DNA of 64,000 nucleotides from positions 2,498,501 through 2,562,500 of the forward strand of contig NZ_CP145905.1 of the NCBI RefSeq assembly GCF_036894955.1, given 5' to 3'. Position 1 is the first letter of the stretch. Each line of letters begins with the position of its first letter. A program made the position numbers and the translations under genes. The notes below the pieces were generated by a model. It was not told the origin of the DNA. It searched no databases and saw nothing but the letters and a program-made list of their open reading frames with translations. Shown one piece after another: positions 43,377 to 52,142 of this stretch. This DNA comes from Paenibacillus sp. KS-LC4. Its GTDB lineage: Bacteria > Bacillota > Bacilli > Paenibacillales > Paenibacillaceae.

Positions 43377-43541
43377 GAAAATTCAATGTTTGTACTTTGT
43401 ATCATCGTTATGGGGTCTTTAGGCCTATATACCAACTGCCAATTAGTGCAATATTCTTAAAAATAAAGTATGATGAAAGTATCTTCTTCATACATAGATG
43501 ACTGCTCATCTCCTTGTTTAGACCGACAGAAGGGTTGGGTG

Positions 43542-45497
43542 TTGCAGATGAACAATCGAAACCGAGATGGAAATTCTAACAACCATTTTGCTCAGGCTGC
43601 GGCTCCTGTAGAGCAGTTGCAACCTGAAATATGGTTTATGCACGAAGATATTAACGATGCGGACAAGCCCTATTTAATGCCGTTGCTTCACGAAAGCTTC
43701 GGGCAATGGTTCAGGGAAGCAAGCGAAGACAAAGAAGCGATGCAGGGCAGCTCTTTCTTATTTGACTGGGAACTGCATTTAATTGATAGCACGGGTGCTG
43801 TGGAAGGGCAGGAACTGTTGTGGCACGAAGAGCTGCGGCTGCTAGCTGCACAAGTGGCTGCGACAGGCAGCTTAGCTACGCTGTCATTTGGAGACCCGCT
43901 TAATTATGCTGCTGCTGTTCCTGTCCGCAAACGCTCGAATAGTGAGCCCTTTAGCATATTTATACATATTGCCACAAGCAGTGCCGTCGAAGCCGAGCAG
44001 CAGGCAAGGCTTGGCGCCCTTCATTTCCGAAGCTGCTTCTATCGCGCTTTTGAACATATATATGTCCAGGATTTGCTGCTCCAGCAAACACGAACGGAGA
44101 AGGACGCAAAAATGCGGGATGCGCTTTTTATGGCAGCTAAGCGATTGTATGATCAATTCGATGTTACTGCCGTGCTGTCCGAAATGCTGAGCAGCTTGGG
44201 CCAGCTTTACCCAAGCTCCGAAGTTAATTTGTTTTTGTCACAGGACCATTTGAATGGCGACGTGCGCGTCAAGCCGCTTATTTTTAAAAATGCAGCACAC
44301 GACATTGTCGCGAAAGCTTTCATGGAAGGCAAGCCGATGACGCAGAAGCAGCGTGATGGCACGATACGCCTTGCGGTTCCAATGAACGGCAAGCAGGCTG
44401 CTTACGGCGTGCTCTGCATCTCGATTGACGCTGAGCGCTGGGATATTGCAAATATGCCGGCCTTCGTGCTGCTTGCGGATACGGCGGGTTCTGCGTTTGA
44501 AAATGCCAAGCTTTACGAGCAGTCCAATTTGCTTATCAATGAGCTTCGTGTCATTAATGAACTGGCGAAACGGCTGAATCAATCGCTGAAGCTTAAGGAT
44601 ATATTCAAGTTTGCGATGAATGAGCTGCTTAATATTTTTGAAGCTGATTATTGCTCTATTCTCCAATTGGATAAAGATCGCAATCAATTTAAAGTGATGT
44701 CCAGCAATATTCCAATGCTTGCACGCGAGCAATTTGTGCCGGATTACGGCTTTAGCGGCATTATTAACCGCACGAAAGAACCGCTTATTTTATCAGATTA
44801 TTGGCAAACCCGAGTCGTAACGTCTAAAATGATGGATCACACTGGCTCTCGCTCGCTTATCGCCGCACCTATTATGGTTGAAGATGAAGTAGTGGGCGTG
44901 ATCATGGTTACACATAAAAACCCTCATTATTTCTCCTACGACAACTATAAGCTGCTCCAAATTATGTCCACACATATTGCCTTGGCGGTGACGAACGCTT
45001 CGCTGCATTCAGAAGTGAGGCGGATGGTCATTACGGACAATTTAACGGGGCTGCACGCCCGCCACTACCTGAATGAGCAAATTCTGAGCCGTCAGCGCAA
45101 AGATCCGCTAGGCTCACTTGTACTCGTCGATGTTGACCATTTTAAGCGCATTAATGATACATTCGGTCATCAGGTTGGGGATCGTATTTTAATTCAGGTT
45201 AGCGAAATTATACGGACCACGATTAGGCAGGGAGACATCGCTGCCAGGTGGGGCGGAGAGGAGCTGGCCGTATATTTGCCAGGCATCCGTTCTGAACAGG
45301 CTTTTCGGATTGCTGAACGTATACGTCTGCTTGTGGAAGAGGAGACGGACCCTAAAGTGACGGTTTCCTGCGGCGTGTCGGAATGGACGTTTGAAAATGA
45401 GAAAATCAGCGTTGAATCGTTATTTTATCGTGCAGATATGGCCTTATATGATGCGAAAAACAACGGAAGAAACTGTATTCGACTTGGGGTAGGGTAG
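43542..45497 (+). CDS. GAF-domain diguanylate cyclase (GGDEF)
   Basis: Makes cyclic di-GMP. About 651 residues from TTG at 43542, chosen because AGAAGGG sits 7 bases before it; ATG at 43548 is the alternative. The N-terminal ~190 residues are not recognised. Two GAF-like domains follow (about 210-330 and 355-490, the second with NIFEADYCSILQLDKD and IAAPIMVEDEVVGVIMVTHK). The GGDEF domain (about 490-650) has VDVDHFKRINDTFGHQVGD and the active-site motif RWGGEELAVYLPG. The product-inhibition I-site RQGD lies five residues before GGEEL, so the enzyme should be catalytic and feedback controlled. There is no EAL domain or membrane segment. Confidence 0.9.
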   Translation: MQMNNRNRDGNSNNHFAQAAAPVEQLQPEIWFMHEDINDADKPYLMPLLHESFGQWFREASEDKEAMQGSSFLFDWELHLIDSTGAVEGQELLWHEELRLLAAQVAATGSLATLSFGDPLNYAAAVPVRKRSNSEPFSIFIHIATSSAVEAEQQARLGALHFRSCFYRAFEHIYVQDLLLQQTRTEKDAKMRDALFMAAKRLYDQFDVTAVLSEMLSSLGQLYPSSEVNLFLSQDHLNGDVRVKPLIFKNAAHDIVAKAFMEGKPMTQKQRDGTIRLAVPMNGKQAAYGVLCISIDAERWDIANMPAFVLLADTAGSAFENAKLYEQSNLLINELRVINELAKRLNQSLKLKDIFKFAMNELLNIFEADYCSILQLDKDRNQFKVMSSNIPMLAREQFVPDYGFSGIINRTKEPLILSDYWQTRVVTSKMMDHTGSRSLIAAPIMVEDEVVGVIMVTHKNPHYFSYDNYKLLQIMSTHIALAVTNASLHSEVRRMVITDNLTGLHARHYLNEQILSRQRKDPLGSLVLVDVDHFKRINDTFGHQVGDRILIQVSEIIRTTIRQGDIAARWGGEELAVYLPGIRSEQAFRIAERIRLLVEEETDPKVTVSCGVSEWTFENEKISVESLFYRADMALYDAKNNGRNCIRLGVG

Positions 45498-45548
45498 AAG
45501 CTTCAACTGGACAATCGGGTATTGAATGATCTTGTGAGGAAGAAGAGA

Positions 45549-45580
45549 AGCGCCATGGGCATTTTGCTCAGGCGTTTTTT
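45549..45580 (+). terminator. Terminator of GGDEF gene
   Basis: CGCC (45551-45554) pairs with GGCG (45571-45574), plus inner TGGGCA/TGCTCA pairing, followed by six T residues and further Ts. Confidence 0.75.
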
Positions 45581-45702
45581 ATTTTTATATCCAGAAGGCC
45601 GCCTTTGTTCCATTAAACAATACCTGCCCTGAAAGGAATAAGGAGTCTGCTGCTTCGGGGAAGCTAATGATTAGGAAATGCAACCTTAGGAGGGAAGCGG
45701 AA

Positions 45703-46407
45703 ATGAGAATAAAAAAGTGGACTGCTCTATTACCTTTACTAGCAGTGACGGCTTGGCTGAGCGGCTGTATGAATGTGGCAGACAAGCGAACACCGGAGCA
45801 GTGGCTGACTTTATCAGCTGCTGGGCTTGCGGCAACGGATAAATACAGCTTCAGCGGCTCGACTGCTATTATTGGAGCAGATGGCTGGAGCTACACTCCG
45901 CAGCGCTTCTCGGGAGAGGTGTTGAATCATGAACAGATTAGATCGTATGCAGGGACAGCAGCGAATGAGAGCGCATCTCGCACGCCAGCGCAGCTGCTTA
46001 AGGAGCTCCAGCAGTCGACTAATATGGCAAGCATTCAAACAGAGTCCACAGCGGAGGGCTACCTTGTGCTTCATGCGGCTCTTGACAAGGAGACGGCGAA
46101 GAAAAGGTGGGAGAAGCGCCTGACGGCAGAAATGGAAGCTCTCGCGAGCCGGGCTCCCTCAGTGGATGGAGCGCTGCGGCAGGAATGGCTGCGCACGTAT
46201 GAGGCGTCTCATCAGGAGCTGAAGCAAATGCTGGCTACCTTAGAGGTGGATGGACAATACGAGCTGACCATCGACCGCAGCAGGCTGGTGCCGCTCCAGT
46301 TGGAAGAGCAAACGACATTTGCTTATCAAAAACAGGGCAAAAGGATCATGGAGAAGCGGACGACGAACATTTCGCTTAGCGCTTTTGATGGTTCTGCTTC
46401 GCCATGA
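45703..46407 (+). CDS. Putative lipoprotein
   Basis: Exported protein of 234 residues with a lipoprotein signal: MRIKKW, a hydrophobic core LLPLLAVTAWL, and the lipobox LSGC, making the Cys at about residue 22 the lipid-anchored N-terminus. The mature protein is soluble and helix-rich, with no recognised domain; the segment ELTIDRSRLVPLQLEEQTTF is beta-like at the end. AGGAGGG lies before the ATG at 45703. Function unknown; cell-surface location is well supported. Confidence 0.78.
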   Translation: MRIKKWTALLPLLAVTAWLSGCMNVADKRTPEQWLTLSAAGLAATDKYSFSGSTAIIGADGWSYTPQRFSGEVLNHEQIRSYAGTAANESASRTPAQLLKELQQSTNMASIQTESTAEGYLVLHAALDKETAKKRWEKRLTAEMEALASRAPSVDGALRQEWLRTYEASHQELKQMLATLEVDGQYELTIDRSRLVPLQLEEQTTFAYQKQGKRIMEKRTTNISLSAFDGSASP

Positions 46408-46495
46408 AGGGTGCACGCGCCTGTTAAACATGTTACGATGGGGTTGGCAGTAAACGTCAAATATAGAAAAGCAATGATTTGGAGGAGAGTTTAAC

Positions 46496-47611
46496 ATGCG
46501 TGACCCAAGAATTCAGCAGCTAGCTGCCAATTTGGCAGGCTATTCCATTGGCGTTCAGCCGGGAGAAAATGTACTCATTGAAGTCATCGGCTCGGAACGC
46601 GAGTTGACGAAAGCTCTAATTGAAGAGGTAGCAAAGCTCGGCGGAAGACCATTTGTAGAAATTACAGACCCTGCGGTAACACGTACGCTGCTGCGAAACG
46701 GAAGCAAAGAGCAAATCGAAGAGTGGACGAAATATGATTTGCAGCGCATGAAGCAAATGGACGCTTACATCGGCATTCGTGCGGGCGGCAATGTCAATGA
46801 AATGAGTGATGTGCCGGAAGATAAAATACGGCTGTATGAGCAAATTTACCGCGATGCTGTACATATGGATCAGCGGGTCAAGCGCACGCGTTGGGTCGTT
46901 ATGCGCTATCCGAACGAGTCGATGGCGCAGCTCGCAAAAATGAGCACGGAATCATTTGAGGATTTTTATTTTAACGTCTGTAATTTGGATTATGCGAAAA
47001 TGGATAGAGCGATGGACCCGCTTCAGGCTTTGATGAACAAAACCGATCGTGTAAGAATTGTATCGCCAGGCACCGACCTTACTTTTTCCATTAAAAATAT
47101 CGGCTCCAAAAAATGCTCCGGCCACCGCAACATTCCGGATGGAGAGGTTTTTTCGGCTCCTGTGCGAGACTCGGTACAGGGTACCATTTCCTACAATGCA
47201 CCGAGCGTATATTCAGGAGTAACCTTCTCAGACATTTGCTTCACGTTTGAAAATGGAAAAATCATCAAGGCGACAAGTAATGATACAGCCCGCTTGAATG
47301 AGATTCTGGATATGGATGAGGGCGCACGTTATATTGGCGAATTTGCGATTGGCTTTAATCCGCATATTTTGCACCCGATGAATGATACTTTATTTGATGA
47401 GAAGATCGCGGGAAGCTTGCACTTTACACCGGGCCGCGCCTATGATGAAACGGACAATGGAAATCGGTCTTCCGTACACTGGGATCTCGTACTTATACAG
47501 CGTCCAGAATATGGCGGAGGGGAAATTTATTTCGACGATGTGCTTATCCGCAAGGACGGCCACTTCGTAATTCCAGAGCTCGAAGCATTAAATTCCGAAA
47601 ATTTGAAATAA
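46496..47611 (+). CDS. Aminopeptidase, M29 family (AmpS/AmpT-like)
   Basis: Cytoplasmic metallo-aminopeptidase of 371 residues. M29 elements include GYSIGVQPGENVLIE, GTDLTFSIKN, the metal-binding region NIPDGEVFSAPVRDS (Glu), GARYIGEFAIGFNP (Glu) and a closing HWDLVLI segment with His and Asp. At 371 residues it is slightly shorter than the ~410 typical of the family, but all catalytic segments are seen. GGAGGAG precedes the ATG. It is probably used in peptide turnover. Monocistronic. Confidence 0.9.
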   Translation: MRDPRIQQLAANLAGYSIGVQPGENVLIEVIGSERELTKALIEEVAKLGGRPFVEITDPAVTRTLLRNGSKEQIEEWTKYDLQRMKQMDAYIGIRAGGNVNEMSDVPEDKIRLYEQIYRDAVHMDQRVKRTRWVVMRYPNESMAQLAKMSTESFEDFYFNVCNLDYAKMDRAMDPLQALMNKTDRVRIVSPGTDLTFSIKNIGSKKCSGHRNIPDGEVFSAPVRDSVQGTISYNAPSVYSGVTFSDICFTFENGKIIKATSNDTARLNEILDMDEGARYIGEFAIGFNPHILHPMNDTLFDEKIAGSLHFTPGRAYDETDNGNRSSVHWDLVLIQRPEYGGGEIYFDDVLIRKDGHFVIPELEALNSENLK

Positions 47612-47714
47612 ATGAAATAGAAGCGTTTAACAATTTGCCTCTTGCCCGATCAATGATTTCAGGTTATCATGATTTCGAAGGTAAGCTTTACTAATTTAAT
47701 TGGAGGGGTTCCCC

Positions 47715-47957
47715 ATGTCTAACAACGCAGCTATTGTAGAAATATCCCAAGCAGCAGGTCAATTCCGCTCATCAATCGTTCTGCAAGCAGACAACAAATA
47801 TATTGATGTTAAAAGTATTTTGGGGTTGTTCACTACGCTGGTAGGCGGTCACTCCTACGAGCTTCACGTCCACGGACCAGATGCTGAAGAAGCAAAAGTC
47901 GCAATGGCAGCTGTTTTCGCTAAGCATAACCTGAATGTTGCAGTCGTTTCTGAATAA
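47715..47957 (+). CDS. HPr-like protein lacking the His-15 region
   Basis: HPr/Crh-family protein of 80 residues. From about residue 17 it aligns with the second half of HPr: SSIVLQADNKYIDVKSILGLF corresponds to the HPr stretch around Ser46, and Ser34 here is the Ser46 equivalent. The canonical GIHARPA segment with the phosphorylated His is absent and the N-terminal ~15 residues are unrelated, so it cannot carry phosphate to EII proteins by the usual route. A Crh-like regulatory role with CcpA is possible if HPr kinase modifies Ser34. ATG at 47715 is preceded by GGAGGGG. Confidence 0.75.
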   Translation: MSNNAAIVEISQAAGQFRSSIVLQADNKYIDVKSILGLFTTLVGGHSYELHVHGPDAEEAKVAMAAVFAKHNLNVAVVSE

Positions 47958-47976
47958 ACAGGTTATACCAGTACAT

Positions 47977-48007
47977 GCACCTCTTCGCTAGCCGAAGGGG
48001 TGCTTTT
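47977..48007 (+). terminator. Terminator of HPr-like gene
   Basis: GCACCTCTTCG (47977-47987), loop CTAGC, CGAAGGGGTGC (47993-48003), then TTTT. One G-T wobble in an otherwise perfect stem. Confidence 0.85.
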
Positions 48008-48092
48008 CTGTTTTGTCCTTGTATATTGGCTCTTTTTCGTCTAATATAAAGGGTATAGACGACGGCGGGTACACGCATTAAGGGGGAAAACG

Positions 48093-48380
48093 ATGTCTTC
48101 ACCGGAAGTCACGGTTCAATTGCATGAGAAAGCTCTTCGTCTCCTTATGGAGGATGCGGCTAAAATAGAAAAATTGATTGAGGTTCAGATGGAGAACTTG
48201 ACGACCCGTCAATGTCCGCTGTACGAGGAAGTTTTGGACACGCAGATGTATGGATTCTCGCGGGAAATTGATTTTGCAGTACGCGCTGGATTGATCGCTG
48301 AGCATAGCGGCAAGGAGCTGTTAAGCCGATTGGAGCGCAATCTGGCTCAGCTTTACGAAGCGTTGAATAGAAAGGAGTAG
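48093..48380 (+). CDS. ylaN: YlaN family protein (DUF1507)
   Basis: Small helical protein of 95 residues. The signature [20 protein letters not shown], followed directly by [17 protein letters not shown], is nearly the same in Bacillus YlaN. YlaN has been linked to iron homeostasis through the Fur repressor in Bacillus and Staphylococcus; that role is from the family, not seen here. AAGGGGG precedes the ATG. In Bacillus ylaN is beside ftsW; here an ftsW-family gene lies about 2 kb away on the other strand. Confidence 0.92.
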   Translation: MSSPEVTVQLHEKALRLLMEDAAKIEKLIEVQMENLTTRQCPLYEEVLDTQMYGFSREIDFAVRAGLIAEHSGKELLSRLERNLAQLYEALNRKE

Positions 48381-48409
48381 GCGTTTTATGCGGCCTGCTC
48401 CTTTTTTTT
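48374..48409 (+). terminator. Terminator of ylaN
   Basis: GGAGTAGGC (48374-48382) pairs with GCCTGCTCC (48393-48401, one wobble), followed by eight T residues. The left arm includes the ylaN stop codon. Confidence 0.88.
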
Positions 48410-48519
48410 GTTGGTCCTCCTTTGTTTCTATCTGTAAGCTATCTGCTTGTTTTAATTGTTCTACATTTCCTTGTTTCCTTAAGAAGGAACATTTTTGCGG
48501 CTTTTGTCTTTATTTTGGT

Positions 48520-48693
48520 GGGAGTGTGTTGAAAAAGGCGGGGCGGAGCAAAAGGTTTGGAAGTGAGAAGCGGTAGCGCTCGCCTTTGCTCTTGGATTTC
48601 CACCATTGAGATGGTGTATCAGGGAATCCAAGAGTAACAGCGATTGAACTCCAAGCCTTTTGCGCAGCCCAGATCCTTTTTCAGCGCGCTCCC
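48520..48693. repeat. 174-nt long imperfect palindrome
   Basis: Three nested stems. The outer GGGAGTGTGTTGAAAAAGG (48520-48538) pairs with 48675-48693 by Watson-Crick and G-U pairs. The middle GCAAAAGGTTTGGA (48548-48561) pairs with TCCAAGCCTTTTGC (48650-48663). The inner CTCTTGGATTTCC (48589-48601) pairs with GGGAATCCAAGAG (48622-48634), with a small ACCAT/ATGGT hairpin at the tip. It fills most of the 318-base gap 48381-48698 between ylaN and cax. It could be a MITE-like repeat or a structured RNA. No gene is seen in it. Confidence 0.7.
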
Positions 48694-48698
48694 ATCCT

Positions 48699-49757
48699 TT
48701 ATACCAAATAAAAAGCAATGCCCAAAATACAATAAACCATTAGCAGCAGCGCGCCTTCGTACCAATTGGTCTGGCCGTCACCCGATACAGACTTCGCTAT
48801 AAAGACAGATACCGCAATAGCGGTCAGCTCAATCGGTGTGAAAATAATGTCCATCGTCTTGCCCATAACGGCGCTGGCGATAATGAGCACGGGAGCGACG
48901 AACAGGGCGATTTGCAGGCTGCTTCCAATGGCAATTTCGACGGCAGCACCGATTTTATTCCTCATCGCCAGCATGATTGCTGCACTATGCTCCGCGGCAT
49001 TGCCGACAATGGCGATGATGAATGCGCCGACAAACAGCTCAGACAGCCCGAAACGCGTTGTAAACGTATCTAGCGTGTGGACCAGCCACTCGCTAATAAA
49101 AGCGACCATCACGGTGGCGACAACGAGCATGAGGACGGAGCGGCCCTTAGACCAGGCAGGCTCGTCGCCATGGTCATTACTCATTTCGTTGTCGGCAAGC
49201 ATCTGCTTGTGCGTCACCATCGAGAACAACAGCCAGAGCACATACGAAAGGATCAAAATGCAGGCCACGGTCAGGCTGAGGAAATGATCCTTTTCCAGAG
49301 AGAAATGCTCGGCTCCAACAAATATCGCTGGTACGAACAAGCCGATGACAGCGAGCATCATCAAGGTTGAGTTATGCTGAGCAAGCTGATGATTGAAATG
49401 CTGCTGCTTGTATTTGAGTCCCCCGGCGAGCAGACTGAGCCCGAGAACAAGCAGCAGATTGCCGATAATGGAGCCCGTTATGCTCGCTTTTACCATGTCG
49501 AATAGCCCTTCCTTGACGAGGAAAAAAGCGATAATCAGCTCGGCTGCGTTGCCGAAGGTCGCATTAAGGAAGCCGCCGAGCCGCTGGCCGGCATAATGAG
49601 CGACGCTCTCGGTCGCTTGCCCGAGAAAGCCCGCTGCAAATACAATCGCTATAGCGGAAACAGCAAATTGCAGCGTCATGTCTAGGTGGGCGAAATGAGC
49701 GATTGCACTGAAGGCAAACATGACGATTAATCCGGTGAAAAACAGCTTTCGTCTCAC
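48699..49757 (-). CDS. cax: Ca2+/H+ antiporter (CAX family)
   Basis: Membrane cation exchanger of 352 residues with about eleven hydrophobic segments. The two alpha-repeat motifs are visible: [20 protein letters not shown] (about 85-104) and [20 protein letters not shown] (about 245-264), each with the conserved Asn-Ala-Glu that binds the cation. It exports calcium in exchange for protons, like Bacillus YfkE/ChaA. GTG start with AAAGGGG upstream. Its 3' end is convergent with ylaN across a long palindrome. Confidence 0.92.
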   Translation of the reverse strand: MRRKLFFTGLIVMFAFSAIAHFAHLDMTLQFAVSAIAIVFAAGFLGQATESVAHYAGQRLGGFLNATFGNAAELIIAFFLVKEGLFDMVKASITGSIIGNLLLVLGLSLLAGGLKYKQQHFNHQLAQHNSTLMMLAVIGLFVPAIFVGAEHFSLEKDHFLSLTVACILILSYVLWLLFSMVTHKQMLADNEMSNDHGDEPAWSKGRSVLMLVVATVMVAFISEWLVHTLDTFTTRFGLSELFVGAFIIAIVGNAAEHSAAIMLAMRNKIGAAVEIAIGSSLQIALFVAPVLIIASAVMGKTMDIIFTPIELTAIAVSVFIAKSVSGDGQTNWYEGALLLMVYCILGIAFYLV

Positions 49758-49907
49758 GTGGACACCCCTTTGTGATAATCTGCAAACCTGTTATTTAATA
49801 TATCCAATTCTATTCGACAGATAACCGTTAATTTAATCGACAAAAGTTGCTTCCGGTTAATTCATCCAGTACAATATACATATATAGCAAATGGAGGAGT
49901 GAAGAAG

Positions 49908-50294
49908 ATGACCGAGGACCTAAAAACAGGCATTATTCGTATTTCTGATGACGTAGTAGCAACAATCGCGGGACTCGCCGCACTTGAGACTCCAGGTATA
50001 GCAGCCATGTCTGGCGGAATTTCCGAAGGGCTAGCAAAACGGCTAAGCGGAAAAAACGTGCAGAAGGGTGTTTCCGTGGAAGTCGGACAACTCGAGGCCG
50101 CAATTGATTTGCGTATTATCGTTCACTATGGCATTCCGATTCAGGAGGTATGTCGTCAGTTGCAGCTTAACGTAAGGGAAACGGTATCGAACATGACTGG
50201 TCTTCAAGTCGTTGAAGTGAATGTGAAAGTAGAAGGCGTTGTGTTTAAGGAAGAAGAGGTTCTTGAGGAAGCAACGGCTCCGCGTATAAAATAA
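49908..50294 (+). CDS. Asp23/Gls24 family envelope stress protein
   Basis: Protein of 128 residues of the Asp23/YloU family. RISDDVVATIAGLAALETPGI is the characteristic N-terminal helix, and GVSVEVGQLEAAIDLRIIVHYG with VEVNVKVEGV are its strands. In Staphylococcus Asp23 lies at the membrane and its loss triggers a wall-stress response. ATG at 49908 follows GGAGG by 10 bases. Monocistronic between two minus-strand genes. Confidence 0.88.
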   Translation: MTEDLKTGIIRISDDVVATIAGLAALETPGIAAMSGGISEGLAKRLSGKNVQKGVSVEVGQLEAAIDLRIIVHYGIPIQEVCRQLQLNVRETVSNMTGLQVVEVNVKVEGVVFKEEEVLEEATAPRIK

Positions 50295-50357
50295 TCGGTG
50301 ATCGCTTGTCGCATCGTGCGGCTAGAGCTGCTCATTCTGATATAAAATAACAACAAT

Positions 50358-50398
50358 AAACAAGCTTCCGCGCCTCATAGCAGGTGGGAAGCTTGTTT
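50358..50398 (-). terminator. Terminator of ftsW-family gene
   Basis: AAACAAGCTTCC (50358-50369) pairs perfectly with GGAAGCTTGTTT (50387-50398). It lies at the end of the minus-strand gene, and the minus strand continues into a T-rich tract. Confidence 0.75.
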
Positions 50399-51567
50399 TA
50401 GCTTTGACGTTTGTTTTTCGGTTTTGCATTGCGATTCGCTTCTCGTGAAATGCTAAGCAAAACGCCGATACACATGAGACAGGCCATAAGCGACGAGCCG
50501 CCATAGCTGATGAAAGGAAGCGTTACTCCCGTCAAAGGTATAGTGCCAGTTACTCCGCCGATGTTTATAAATGCCTGAATGCTGAACAAACCTACAATGC
50601 CGACGCCGATAATGGTGCCGTAATGATCCGAGCAGCGCAAAGCGACGATCAGACCACGCCATAAAAAAGCTAGAAAAAATAAAATAAAAAGCGAGGCTCC
50701 AATAAAGCCAAATTCCTCCGCGATGATGGCAAATATAAAGTCATTATACGCATAGGTCAAATAATGCAGCTTTTGTACGCTCTCGCCGAATCCAGCCCCG
50801 GTCAAGCCGCCATGCCCTAAAGCCTGTAACGAGGAAACGAGCTGAAGTCCTGTATCCTGCTTGTCCGCGACAGGGTCCAAAAAAGCAGTAAATCGCGCAA
50901 TCCGGTAAGACCACTTTGTCGGGCTGATCGCCATAGAAATGCTGACTACAACGGAAAGCACGAGCCCCATTAGTCCGCCGGTTACGAATACCTGCTTCAG
51001 GTTGGCACCACCGGCCATAATCATAATGGTTGCGCAGCCTGCGAGCACCATACAGGAGCCCAAATCCGGCTGCTGCATAATTAGGAAACAGATGAAGCCA
51101 GTAACAAGAAGGACGGGAACGAGACCTTTTTTGAAGTCGCGGAATTTCTCGCCTTTTTTGGAAATAAGCGCTCCCAAATATAAAATAAGCGCCAGCTTTG
51201 CGGGCTCCGTTGGCTGTATAGTTAGCGGCCCTAACTTCAGCCAGCTGTGAGCACCGTTAATGTTATCACTCACAAAAGGAACGATTGCAAGCAGAATAAC
51301 AACAGGAATAAAGAAAAGTAAAAAAGATTTCTTGTAAAACTCATAACGTATATTCATCATTAAAAGCATGAGGAATACGCCTACGGCTGCAAAAGCAGCC
51401 TGTTTTTTAACAAAATAAAGCGGATCATTCAAATACTTTGGTGAATACAAGGCAATGCTTGAGCTCGCGCTGAATACCATCACGAGCCCAAAACCGACGA
51501 GCAGAAGCGTGAAAATAAGAAGCAGAAAATCTGGCCTGCCACGGCTGCCGTTTTGCGTTTTGCTCAT
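50398..51567 (-). CDS. ftsW: FtsW/RodA/SpoVE family peptidoglycan glycosyltransferase
   Basis: SEDS-family lipid-II polymerase of 389 residues with about ten membrane helices. GAHSWLKLGPLTIQPTEPAKL carries the catalytic-loop Trp and the Glu-Pro-Ala motif, KQDTGLQLVSSLQALGHGGL is the large extracellular loop, and PLTGVTLPFISYGGSSLMA closes the protein. SpoVE and RodA share these features; FtsW is chosen as most likely because a ylaN gene is close by, as in Bacillus ylaN-ftsW. ATG at 51567 lies just after the YugN-like stop codon, so the two are co-transcribed. Confidence 0.88.
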   Translation of the reverse strand: MSKTQNGSRGRPDFLLLIFTLLLVGFGLVMVFSASSSIALYSPKYLNDPLYFVKKQAAFAAVGVFLMLLMMNIRYEFYKKSFLLFFIPVVILLAIVPFVSDNINGAHSWLKLGPLTIQPTEPAKLALILYLGALISKKGEKFRDFKKGLVPVLLVTGFICFLIMQQPDLGSCMVLAGCATIMIMAGGANLKQVFVTGGLMGLVLSVVVSISMAISPTKWSYRIARFTAFLDPVADKQDTGLQLVSSLQALGHGGLTGAGFGESVQKLHYLTYAYNDFIFAIIAEEFGFIGASLFILFFLAFLWRGLIVALRCSDHYGTIIGVGIVGLFSIQAFINIGGVTGTIPLTGVTLPFISYGGSSLMACLMCIGVLLSISREANRNAKPKNKRQS

Positions 51568-51568
51568 A

Positions 51569-51913
51569 CTACTCAAGCAATTGCTTTAGTTGCTGCAATC
51601 GCTGCGTAGCTGTGTTCAAAATAGGCTGCGGCACCGGGGATTCGTACTCCATACCATGCGGGAATGTTGCTTTGCCGATGTATACGGCTTCAATCGCAAG
51701 TACAGCATGTGGAGACTCAAGCTTTCCTTCAACGGCACGCGTGTTGATGCGCAAAAAGTACTCAGCGTTCGTAGCTTTATCTTCCAGTTTCAAATCATAT
51801 GTAGCGCGGTAGTATTCCCATTGCCAACGAACAAAGCCGAGCTTTTCTGCTGACTCATCCAAATGGAACAGCTCGCTCTGAACACCGTTCAAACCGGTAT
51901 TCTCAATAATCAT
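51569..51913 (-). CDS. YugN-like family protein
   Basis: Soluble protein of 114 residues matching the YugN family: FVRWQWEYYRATYDLKLED and YIGKATFPHGMEYESPVP. AGGAGG precedes the ATG. Biological role not established. It is the first gene of a two-gene unit with the ftsW-family gene, whose start is 1 base after this stop. Confidence 0.82.
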   Translation of the reverse strand: MIIENTGLNGVQSELFHLDESAEKLGFVRWQWEYYRATYDLKLEDKATNAEYFLRINTRAVEGKLESPHAVLAIEAVYIGKATFPHGMEYESPVPQPILNTATQRLQQLKQLLE

Positions 51914-52142
51914 GATGTTTCCTCCTCATTATTCATAAACCAATTGTTGAACATTCATTTCTCATGATAGTATGTTTCCCCAGTCAGTGCAAGCCTTACC
52001 CGTGACTACAAAGCAATCAGAAATCAACATTCCTGCAATTAAGCTTACTCATGTGAGCTTCGTTCTGTTAAAATAGAGTAAGTTTATACGCTTGAGGCGA
52101 TAGGTCTGTCATTTATGTAAAAGGTGAAGGAGGTTTGCTGTT

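Noticed and set aside
47715..47957. Ordinary HPr phosphocarrier
   Set aside because: The phosphorylated-His segment is missing, so a carrier role in sugar transport is not supported.
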